From Zopfochytrium polystomum (lineage: Eukaryota > Chytridiomycota > Chytridiomycetes > Chytridiales > Chytridiaceae), in the NCBI GenBank assembly GCA_025765615.1, contig JAIVFJ010000016.1, forward strand, positions 186,001-250,000: a stretch of DNA of 64,000 nucleotides, in the 5' to 3' direction. The notes beneath the pieces were generated by a model, which was not told the origin of the DNA, made no database searches, and worked only from the letters and a program-made list of their open reading frames with translations. This document shows, in pieces, positions 1 to 8,723 of the stretch; positions within the stretch are counted from its first letter, which is position 1; each line of letters opens with the position of its first letter. The translations under genes and the position numbers were made by a program.

Positions 1-456
1 GAATAGGAAGTGGATTGGGTTAGAAAGAGGGAGGGAGGGAGGGAGCAACGACCATCAGTCCAAATACCTTGTGGAATAACTGTAAAAGTATGGTTGAAGT
101 TGAAATGAACAGACGACGGGTGGTGCAGCTGGTGGTAGCGTTGGTAAGGGGAGGGCCAGTCACCCGAAAGGAGGCGGTTGTGGCTTGGGGCCAGCCTGCA
201 GTGATTGGGTGGAGATTCACCGTCGGTTGGCGGAGTGATTCAAATACAATCGGGAGGGCGGATGGTCCTGTTCGACGCAGAGAGGCTATCGATCCGCCTG
301 CCAGTGCGAGAGACCGAATCGGGTGCTGGGGTGGGGGGTACTTTGATGGCAAGGAAGGGAGGGTAGCGTGCTTATCGTTTGAGAGCGTGGTGATTGTGTT
401 GTGGAGGCGGGGGGAGCGCCGAGCGGTGCAGGACAGCGTGGAGGGTGGAGGAGCAC

Positions 457-560
457 AGAGAGAGAGAGAACGAGAGAGAGAGAGATCAAATCAAATTTTT
501 TTCCTTGTGCTTTCGTTCAAGGACCAATCGGCCCACGTCTGTCTCTTGCCCACTCCATCC

Positions 561-591
<31 letters not shown>

Positions 592-616
592 TCTCTTTCT
601 CCCTCTCTCTCACTCT
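457..616. repeat. Paired GA-rich and CT-rich microsatellites
   Basis: An interrupted (GA)n tract at about 457-485 is followed some 75 bases later by an interrupted (CT)n tract at about 560-616. The two are complementary on the same strand. The CT tract ends about 19 bases before the ATG of the phosphatase inhibitor, so it lies in its promoter or 5' UTR. Confidence 0.9.
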
Positions 617-634
617 TGGAGTCACCACACAAAC

Positions 635-1286
635 ATGGCCTTCTCGCAGGGAACATCGTCATCTGGAGGCGCGGCTGCGCCCACTCACGATGCCTTGCAC
701 CCTCCACACCAGAACCCGCAGCATCACCCGCAGCTCCGCACGGCCACCGCACCGTCATCCTCCGCATCTGCATCCCGAACTATCACGCTGACAGAGACGC
801 GCACAGAGGCCGCAACTGCAACCGTCCGCTTGACGGCAGTCGCCTCAACGCCGCTGCAGGACGCTGCTTCGTCCGGCCGCAGGATCCAGTGGGCGGAGAA
901 CGTTGAGGACAACGAAGGGCTCGGGAGAAAGTCGTCGAAAGGTGCGAGCCTTCTTTCGTTCTTAATTTTTTTTTTTTTTTTCGTTCTTCAGGTACGTGAA
1001 GCTAACATTTGGTTGCCGATCGCCCCTCTATCCACCCGAAGTCTGTTGCATCTACCGCAAACCTCGTCGGTTTGACGAATCGTCGGACGAGTCCTCCGAC
1101 TCATCGGACAGCGGAAGTGATTCGGACGGTCCAAATGCGTACGAAAAGCAGCCCAGCTATGGAAGGAAATCGAAGGGCAAGGACCGAAAGGGCCACCGCC
1201 GCCATGACCACGACCACAGCCATGACCACACCCACGATCACGATCACGGCCACTCTCACGGGTCGCCTGCGGCTGGCAGTCACTGA
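635..1286 (+). CDS. YPI1: Protein phosphatase 1 inhibitor, PPP1R11/YPI1 (inhibitor-3) family
   Basis: Two exons, 635-941 and 1042-1286, joined by a 100-nt GT-AG intron that contains a poly-T run. The start is the first ATG after the CT tract. The product is about 183 residues. An Ala/Ser/Thr/His-rich N-terminus of about 85 residues precedes the family core. The core begins with a V/I-x-W PP1-binding element (RIQW), continues with DNEGLGRKSSK, and crosses the splice junction into VCCIYRKPRRFDESSDES, the Cys-rich signature of inhibitor-3 proteins. The C-terminus is Asp/Ser-rich, then basic, and ends in a His/Asp run (HDHDH repeats), as in animal PPP1R11. Family members bind and inhibit the PP1 catalytic subunit, mostly in the nucleus; animal PPP1R11 has also been linked to ubiquitin ligase activity. 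The splice choice is supported because it restores SSK-x-CCIY without a gap. Confidence 0.9.
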
Positions 1287-1640
1287 CCTGCAGTAAAACA
1301 GGGCAGGAACATGGCTTGATATCAAATACCTTATATTTTATCATAATATAAAAAACGGCCGTGTCTCATCCACCGCACTATTACCTACCCACACCCCGGT
1401 ACCTACTCCGCGGACTCTGAACTCGGCGCTCCCGTGTTTTACACATTGTGAGAAGAGGAAAGGGACTGGGAGAAGAGGAAAACTCAATCGCGTTGTCGCA
1501 CCCGCTCACAATTGCTGGTTATGGGCGGTGACCATGCGAAATCGGGAGAGACTTTTAGAACATCGTCCCTCGATAAATAAGTTGTCTTTACGAAAGATGA
1601 CGATAACGTGCCACGGAAGAAGTGAGAATTGTCGGGACAA
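1287..1640. other. Intergenic stretch after the PP1 inhibitor gene
   Basis: No convincing coding sequence seen. An AT-rich run near 1330-1350 (atttta and aatata motifs) is a plausible 3' processing region for the upstream gene. Open frames here have no family pattern. Confidence 0.5.
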
Positions 1641-1669
1641 ATTGCGATACTTTATTCCAATGCCTTTAA

Positions 1670-2310
1670 ATTTTCGTGCGCCCGAAAAACGTAAACTCGC
1701 AGTTCTACTTGTCCCGCGAAACGGGTACCACGTCCTACACTACCGCACCTTCTTCCTCTTTGCCAACCGGCCTGCCGAGCGGCTTGCCGTCACTCCCCAG
1801 AAGAAACGACAGCACGCCCAACTCGGCGTCCTCTTGGCCCACAAAAACCGGCGCGGGCCGCGGATCGCAGATCAGCGTGCCCTCATAGTCGTCGCGAAAG
1901 TGGCGCTGGCAGTCAAAGATCTGGTTCGGGCGCGCCCGTGAACGTCTCCGCCGTCCGCAGCTTGCCCGTCGCCAGATCGCCCTCCAGCCACCGCCCCGAC
2001 GCGATGTTTTGTACTCGGCGAACCCGTTGCCCGGCTGGTGCGACGGGAAGAGGAAGAGCTGGCGCAGGAAGGCATAGGGATCTCGCTGGTGGGTTTGCGA
2101 CGGTAGCCGACGCGGTCAGGGTACTTTGGCGCGAGGCGGACGACGTGGGTGGTCGGTTATGGCAAACCGCGGAGGTGGAAGACAGGGCAAAAGGCTTTTT
2201 GTTCCGTCCAAGAAAAAGGCATGAAGAGGGGGGCGGAATGTTTACTCACCTTGGCAACCTCGAGGTTGAACTCGTCGTCGAACTTGTTGTAAGAGTATGG
2301 AGAGATTATT
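1670..2310 (-). pseudogene. Broken minus-strand coding region, unknown product
   Basis: On the minus strand an exon-like piece (about 2256-2310, reading YNKFDDEFNLEVAK) ends in a good donor (AAG|GTGAGT). Below it, protein-like text continues in three alternating frames: PYAFLRQLFLFPSHQPGNGF, then GRWLEGDLATGKLRTAETF, then IFDCQRHFRDDYEGTLICD. Frame changes occur near 2000 and 1915. No splice sites explain such close changes, so this is either a decayed gene or a gene damaged by assembly indels. The fragments look non-random, with aromatic residues and Asp/Glu spaced as in folded proteins. I do not recognise the family. The frame ends in a stop near 1725. Confidence 0.35.
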
Positions 2311-2966
2311 AAGCGGAGCTTGCTGTTGTTAATTATGCGAGCATCAGGAGGCGTATTGGTTTGATATGTTTGTTAGTTCTGTCGGTGGATAGTCATGCAG
2401 TATGTCGCGTGAATCGGCTACCCGATGGAAATATCAGCGAGCGACCACTATGATGAAAGGCAATGGCCAATGATGCACAGCAGGTGAGGGGGGAGGGTCA
2501 GGGTCCAAATCCACTGTCCGTCCCACCTAACGTGATGAAATCGATGTCCAGCTTGTACGCCATCGATACCGTGCAACGATGCGGAAAAGGGATTCCAATC
2601 AATTTTGCGGGCGGTCATCCCTCTCCTGTCGCGCACACGAGCGATTTTTTTAACCTGTTAGCTCACACACCACAGCTTCTTCTTTACATCCAATCGCCTT
2701 CGTACAAGACAATGTGCAGAAACGACCTTAAGCGACGCGTCAAAAGTAAGACGCGCACAAGGAACTAACTTGCTTCTTCTAATGTAGTCCCTCTCCAGAC
2801 CCTCACAATAAATACGCAGCAAGATTTTTTGAGTGCTGAACGCAGACCAATTTTGGTCCGCGCCGCCTCTGATAATATATTTTAAATTCATAGGACAAAC
2901 GAAAGCGAGAGAAAAGAAACCAAAAAGGAAGGAAAAGCAACAACCAAATAAACCAATATTAACTTC
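2311..2966. other. Intergenic stretch, nothing recognised
   Basis: Short open frames on both strands lack family patterns. AT-rich sequence at 2865-2960 lies just past the 3' end of the minus-strand gene that follows and may hold its polyadenylation signal. Confidence 0.4.
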
Positions 2967-3851
2967 CTACAACACAGCGCGGACCTTGCGCTGCCGCGTA
3001 GTGACGTACAACCACTCGTCCCTGCACACGGTAACGACCACAAGCGTCCTAGCGCGAATCCAGTCCTCGTCCTCGCCCGCGACGCCGCACCCTTCCTTCC
3101 TCAGCCTGCTCCACGCCAGGCGGCACAGCTTGGCGGCCCGCCCGTCCCGCACAAACACGTGCAGCACGTGCTTTGCGACGCGCTCGAACGCCGGGTGGTA
3201 CATGTTGCGCGCGGCAAAAACCACCCCGCACAGCTTTTTCCGGAGCAATCGAGTCGCGTCCGCGAGCGTGAATTGCTGCGGAGGGGGTCCGTGCGCGAAC
3301 CCGCGGGTCACGGATACGGCGACGGCGCACTCGTCCTCCTGGGTAGCACCCTCCGGCGAAGGCACGGCGAGCACGTAGTCCATCATGCTCCCGCCTGCCG
3401 GGAAGTACCGGACCTCCATCTCGGTCGCGAGCATGCGCGCGCCGCCAAACAGCGTGCGCGCCAGGACCTCGGCCGAGAACGCCTCGGACAGCAGTGAATC
3501 CCCGCCGGCGTTGGGCGCGGAGAGGACCGCTCTTGCGGCGGGGCCGAGCGCGACGGCGGTGGTCATGGCTGCAAGCGGGGTGGTTGCGCCGGCGGAGCCG
3601 ACGTTGCGGGATCTGTTTTTGGTGGTGGTGGTGGTGGTGGCGGTGGTGGTGACGAGCAGGTTTTGGGCGCGATGGCGCGGGTCGGGGGAGAGGGAGACGA
3701 GGCGGGCGGCGGCGCGGGCGGTGCGGGTGATTCGGAGGACGCAGCCGTCGTCAGTGCTGGTGATGACAAGGATGCGCTGTTGGGATGGCGGAGATTGTGC
3801 GAGCCGAGTTTGGCGCGGGGCGGTGGGGGTCGAACTCGCCGCAAGGAACAC
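2967..3851 (-). CDS. Conserved protein of unknown function
   Basis: An open frame of about 294 residues runs on the minus strand from about 3851 to a stop at 2967. The first 110 residues are low complexity, with a Thr run encoded by a (GGT)n-type repeat near 3618-3655. The remaining 180 residues look globular: LARTLFGGARMLATEMEVRY, then DYVLAV, then VAVSVTRGF, then DATRLLRKKLCGVVFAARN, followed by an LHVF segment. I have seen this sort of pattern in uncharacterised eukaryotic proteins but cannot name the family. The E-x-E, D-Y and V-S-V-T-R spacing loosely recalls restriction-endonuclease-like folds; that is inference only. The frame at 3851 opens without an ATG, so a first exon may lie upstream, possibly starting at the minus-strand ATG at 4059 with an intron ending near 3840. 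I could not fix a donor in the right phase. Confidence 0.6.
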   Translation of the reverse strand: MFLAASSTPTAPRQTRLAQSPPSQQRILVITSTDDGCVLRITRTARAAARLVSLSPDPRHRAQNLLVTTTATTTTTTKNRSRNVGSAGATTPLAAMTTAVALGPAARAVLSAPNAGGDSLLSEAFSAEVLARTLFGGARMLATEMEVRYFPAGGSMMDYVLAVPSPEGATQEDECAVAVSVTRGFAHGPPPQQFTLADATRLLRKKLCGVVFAARNMYHPAFERVAKHVLHVFVRDGRAAKLCRLAWSRLRKEGCGVAGEDEDWIRARTLVVVTVCRDEWLYVTTRQRKVRAVL

Positions 3852-4057
3852 AGAAAAGCCGTTGGAGACCGTGGGCGTATTGCAATTCAGCGCCGTCGAT
3901 ACCGTCGGCGGAAAGCTCTGAACAGCCGTCGCCGCCGCTGACCGAACAGCTGGATGAGTCTTGGCTGGTGGAAGAACAACCGCCTCCAGCCTTGGCGGAG
4001 CCGGTCGACGGCGTTGCCGTGGCCGTGGCCGTTGCAGTGCAGGATCGTATTCTTGTC

Positions 4058-4724
4058 ATGGCGGTATTGGGAAGATGGGGGCGTGCTTGTGAGCGAAGTG
4101 AGTGTGCTGTTCAGATGATGAGAATTACAGTTTGGCGCCGACAACATATTTATGGGGTGTTGTGTGTGATTCCTGTGTGTGTTTCTGTGTCGACGGGGAA
4201 TCATTCTTTTTTTTTCACAACCAATTGTGGCTGTGCCACAAATCGGTTTTTTTGCAGGCGGCGAGACATCCTCGGTTCCTTCCTCCTCGGATACTTCATT
4301 TACAGCAAAGCAGTGGCTCTCCACACTCAATGCAATACGATTGGAACAAGAGGACCACGAGTTGCTGCTGGGTGGCATGCGGCCTCTTTGCCTGAGCAGA
4401 AAGCATGCAGATGCATTTGCGATGAAGCGCGTGACCTTCTGTGGCACGATGAAAATCAATCTCCAAAAGTCGCCGCACCGGAATGCAACAGCAGCCGCAA
4501 CGCCCGCTGCTACAGGTATCTATAAACTGTTTTTACTTCTATTTGTTCTTTCATCAGAGCCAAAAGAGAAAGATCGACAAGACTATGGCAAACGAGCGTT
4601 GAAATCTTTGTCACACAACTCGACTGATTCGATCGCGCAGTGGCGCGATGGATCCGTTCAAATTAAGGGCGATGCCATTGGCGTTCGCTTTGTCACACCC
4701 AATTTTGTGCGCTCATCTTACTGA
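4058..4724 (+). CDS. Small three-exon gene, unknown function
   Basis: Exons 4058-4097, 4258-4515 and 4558-4724. Support comes from splicing: donor gaa|gtgagt at 4098, acceptor tttgcag before 4258, a second 42-nt intron (gtatct...tcatcag), and matching phase at both junctions. The product is about 154 residues. It begins MAVLGRWGRACERS, has a Ser/Thr-rich stretch, a helical segment (AKQWLSTLNAIRLEQEDHEL) and a basic/polar C-terminal third ending VTPNFVRSSY. No family recognised. An upstream in-frame ATG at 3785 would add 91 residues but would overlap the minus-strand gene, so the shorter start is preferred. The region 3851-4058 would then be a shared divergent promoter. Confidence 0.45.
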
Positions 4725-4774
4725 AGGAAATAACCTGTGTAATGTGTTATCATGCAAGTCCCGTGTAGCCCCGC

Positions 4775-4856
4775 TGTATCGGCGTTAGTTTGGTATCATA
4801 ACGGCCGAGGCGACGTTGCAGTTGGGTGCTGGTTCAAATCCAGTCTCGGGCGCTGT
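4775..4856 (+). other. tRNA-like T-arm / B-box remnant
   Basis: A good T-arm is visible at about 4827-4843 (GCTGG loop TTCAAAT stem CCAGT), with a B-box match GGTTCAAATCC. A D-arm-like element (TTAGTTTGGTATC) lies about 30 bases upstream. No 5' strand pairing with the expected 3' acceptor CTCGGGC is found at the right distance, so I cannot fold a complete tRNA. It may be a tRNA pseudogene, a tRNA-derived repeat, or a tRNA with an intron that I failed to fold. Confidence 0.3.
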
Positions 4857-5252
4857 CGTTTTGCTGGAGGTGACAATTCCTGGTAGTTTTTCTGTCACAA
4901 CCGCGAACTCTGGGCCATGATGGGGATGGAGGGGATGATTTGGGCCTGCGACCAAAATTATTGAGTGGATGATAGCCTTTGGAGTCGTGAACAACTGCCC
5001 AAATGACATTTTGAAAATGAGAACATCCTCAACATCAAGCAGCTGTATCGCAGCAACCATTTGCGTTCGTCCCTGTGATTGCGATTTAGGAATTTTTGAA
5101 CAATGCAGGGCTGATCATTTCCAGCGTTGGAGAAGCCAATTCCAGTGAAACTTGTCCTGCGCAGCGAGGAAGCCGTTGGCATTGAAAGGTTGCAAAGTGG
5201 CACACGAACAAATCAATTGAATAATCGAACCTCACACGCCGAACCACCCGAC

Positions 5253-8200
5253 ATGTCCACGCGAAGGTCAACCCGCTCCAAGGCCAAGTCGCCGCCCCCT
5301 CCGGCAGCCGACGACGCCAGCGATGACAACGAGGCAGGCGTCTTTGCGGACCTCGTGTTCACCCTCACCACCGACGTCGACAAGTCCATCTCCACCGAGC
5401 TGGTGAAAAATGGGGCCTCCATCGTCCAGTCGGTCACCAAGAAGGTTTGGGGTTTGGTCTCCTGCTGAATAGGAGGCGCCGCGGGCGAAGCCTGTCGAGA
5501 AGCAACACGCTGAATCGTTGCCGATCTTCTTGCCAAACGCAGGTCACCTACGTCGTCACGACGCCGTCCGATGTTGCAAAGGCGCGTGTTCCGGCAAAGC
5601 TCAAAGCTGCCCGAGAGCGCTCGGACGTGCACATTGTCAGCTCCGATTTTGTCACGGAATCCGTCAAAGCCGGCAAACTCTTGGATCCGAAAAAGTACGC
5701 CGTCTCTGCGGAAGAGGAGGAAGAAGAAGAGGAGGAAGAGGAGGAAGAAGAAGAAAAGCCAGCGCCGAAACCGACGAAGAAGGCGGCGGGACGGAAGCGT
5801 GGAAAGAAGGATGCAGACGACGACGATGACGAGGAGGATGCGGCCAAGGACGCGCCAGCACCTTCAAAGAAGACGAAGAGCGCTGCACCCGCCGCGACCG
5901 CATCGTCGTCCGCAGCTGGGAAGCGGAAGCGTGGGGGCAAAGCTGCGGTGGAGGAGGATGAAGACGCCGATGATGACGATACGGGTGCGGCCGCTCCAGC
6001 TTCGCCAACAAAGAAGACGAAGGCAGCAGACGGCAAGGACGACGAGAAAGAATCTGTCAAGGGGAAGGGAAAGGCCGCGGCAGAAGAACCAAAGGAAGAA
6101 AAGATCGTGAAGACCATAAAGAAGGGGTCAGCGGTAAGATTCTTGCCAGCTAATTCATATTCTGGGTCGTCGCCATCGAGCCTGATTCTTTCTCAAGGCC
6201 ATCGATGTCGGCGTTCCACCGCACCTCCAAAAGTCGCATCACGTAGAAGAAGCGCGTGGTATCGTGTACGGTAGGCTATTCTCGATTCGCGTCGTGCATT
6301 CCACGCCTGATCGCATCATCTATAGACGCGTTGCTCAACCAAACGGACATTGGAAATAACAACAACAAGTTCTACGTAATTCAAATCCTGAAATCCGATA
6401 CCGCCAACCAATGGACTGTGTTTAATCGGTCTGTGCTTCCAAAGCCTTGTTGATCCATCTCACCTGATGGACCTGCCCTGTTTAGTTGGGGGCGAGTCGG
6501 TGCCAATGGCCAAACTCAAGTACTGTCGTTTAACAACCTCGATGCCGCTATCTCCAGCTTTGAGCAAAAGTTTTATGATAAGGTTAGTTCTCTTTGAACC
6601 TCCTAGCGGGAGGAGATCTCTTATCGTCTTTGACCGCAGACCGGCAACCACTGGTCAGAACGCGATAAATTCGTGAAAAAGACGAAAAAAGTAGGTCTAC
6701 TGTTGATTCGGAACCTTCCATCTTAGAATCTTTGCAGTACTTCCTTCTAGAAAGAGACCATGGCGCTGATGAGGAAGAGAGTTCTGCAACGTCTAGCGTT
6801 CCTACGACGTTGCCGAAGAACGCAAAGACACCGGATTCCAAATTACCACTTTCAGTGCAGGTAGGAACCTCAGAGATATCTTCGCATTTCGCTGAAGTAT
6901 TCGTGGTCACAGAAAATCATCGGTCTTATTTTCAATACGGAAATAATGGTACTGTGATTTATTGTGGAGTTTATTCTCCTTAATGTAAACAACTCGCAGG
7001 AAAAAGAAATGAAAGAGATTGGTTACGACGCCTCCAAGATGCCACTGGGCAAGCTCACAAAACGAACCATGCAGCAAGGCTACGAAGTTCTCAAGCAGAT
7101 CGCGGACGAAATCGCTAAACCCATTAAAAATCGCGAAATGCTCACGGAACTCTCGAGCCAGTTCTATACGATCATTCCTCACGTGTTTGGCATGAGCCGT
7201 CCGCCGATTCTAGACAGTGCGCAGATTGTGAAGCAGAAGCTGCAAATGCTGGAAGCTCTCACTGAGATGCAGGTTACATCGTCTCTGCTGAGCAGCAGTA
7301 AGATCAATCTGGATATCAATCCGATTGATTCCAAGTACGACAGCTTGAAGTGCAAGATGGTTCCCATCGAGAAGGACTCGGAGACATACAAGTTGATCGA
7401 AACTTACACAAGCAGGACTCACGGACACACGCACACCGCGTACAAACTCTCCGTCGAGGATGTTTTCGAGGTATGTTGTCAATTTGTGCAAGACTATTTA
7501 TTAACAATCACTTCCCCGCCTAGCTCGAACGCGATGACACATTTGACTCGCTTGGCAAGAAAATGCACAACCGAAGACTCCTGTGGCACGGAAGTCGTCT
7601 AACCAACTTTGTCGGTATTTTGTCTCAGGGTTTACGGTAGGAGGAGTGTTTTTCCTCGTGTTTGGGCCATTCCTGCGCAGAACTTGACCGAATATTGCTT
7701 TCGTGCGTCCGCGCGGATCCAGTATTGCACCACCCGAAGCCCCAGTGACTGGTTACGTGAGTTAATTTTCGTTTAAATTGAAGCTCACATTCATTATTCC
7801 CAGATGTTTGGAAAAGGCGTTTATTTTGCGGATATGGTTACCAAGTATGATTGTCGATGATTTGTGTCACGTCGCTGGTAGAAATAATCTCGCGTGTCTG
7901 ATAGATCGGCGAACTACTGCTGCACCAACCGATCGGATAATACTGGCTTGATGCTTCTCTGTGACGTGGCGCTGGGTGACGAAAACGCTCTGGTGAGGGC
8001 AATGCTCCTTTCGAGTCGGTTCTTTTGCAGCTAACCGGTGTGGAACGGTGTCAAATTTTCCAGAATAATGCCGACTTCTACGCAGCCGAAAAGATGAAGT
8101 CGGCGGGAAAGAACTCAACGTGGGGCATGGGCAGGACCATTCCCGACCCGAAAGAGTACGTCACTATGCCTGATGGTGTGGTGGTCCCTTGCGGAAAGAG

Positions 8201-8469
8201 CATTACTTCAGACAAGGCTGGACTTGCGCTGCAGTACAGTTGAGTTTGAACTTTTTTTGACGCGTGTTAATTCATACTCGAAATATGGACATAATTTAAC
8301 CGTTGCATGCTACCCAATGCCAGATGAGTTCATCACTTACGATCTCTCGCAGATTCGAATGCGGTCAGTTCGGAAATTGGTTGCTTTGTGTGCAAACCGT
8401 GGACCGCCGTACTTACTATTCTCCTTCCCACGCAGGTACTTGGTCAGGATGAAATTCAACTACCGATAG
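5253..8469 (+). CDS. Poly(ADP-ribose) polymerase, BRCT-WGR-PARP type
   Basis: Sixteen exons in consistent phase: 5253-5444, 5543-6133, 6198-6270, 6326-6428, 6486-6582, 6640-6690, 6738-6860, 6913-6948, 7000-7470, 7524-7636, 7723-7756, 7804-7844, 7905-7992, 8064-8238, 8324-8363, 8436-8469. The product is about 753 residues. Domains in order: an N-terminal BRCT domain (about residues 25-115); a long Glu/Asp and Lys-rich linker (about 120-260); a WGR domain carrying the literal WGRVGANGQ motif; the PARP regulatory helical domain ([11 protein letters not shown]); and the catalytic domain. The H-Y-E triad is visible: [17 protein letters not shown] and [21 protein letters not shown]1-type zinc fingers are absent. 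This is the layout of fungal PARPs. These enzymes add ADP-ribose chains from NAD+ at DNA breaks in the nucleus. The tiny exon 6913-6948 ([11 protein letters not shown]) is needed to complete the regulatory domain. Confidence in identity is very high; one or two splice sites could shift slightly. Confidence 0.95.
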
Positions 8470-8723
8470 ATTTGGTCCTGCATGTTTGATGCTTTGGCCA
8501 CAACTTGCAACTCCTGTTTTTAGTGTTGTTGTTTCGACGTAGGTTCGTACTGTTAGCTCAATAAATCCGCTCCAGGCCGGAGCTAATCAAGCGCAACGGA
8601 AGCAACAGCGAACGCTGGAAAAATGTGTGTTGTGCTGACTGAGATTGTCAGCCACCACCACCACCGATCCTGCCGCCGACCCTGCCCACCCATTGCCCTT
8701 GCCCGCACGACTGCCTCCTCCAA

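Noticed and set aside
5700..6130. Antisense Ser/Phe/Ala-rich and Arg-rich frames over the PARP linker
   Set aside because: They mirror the GAA/GAG and AAG-rich acidic/basic linker of the PARP exon.
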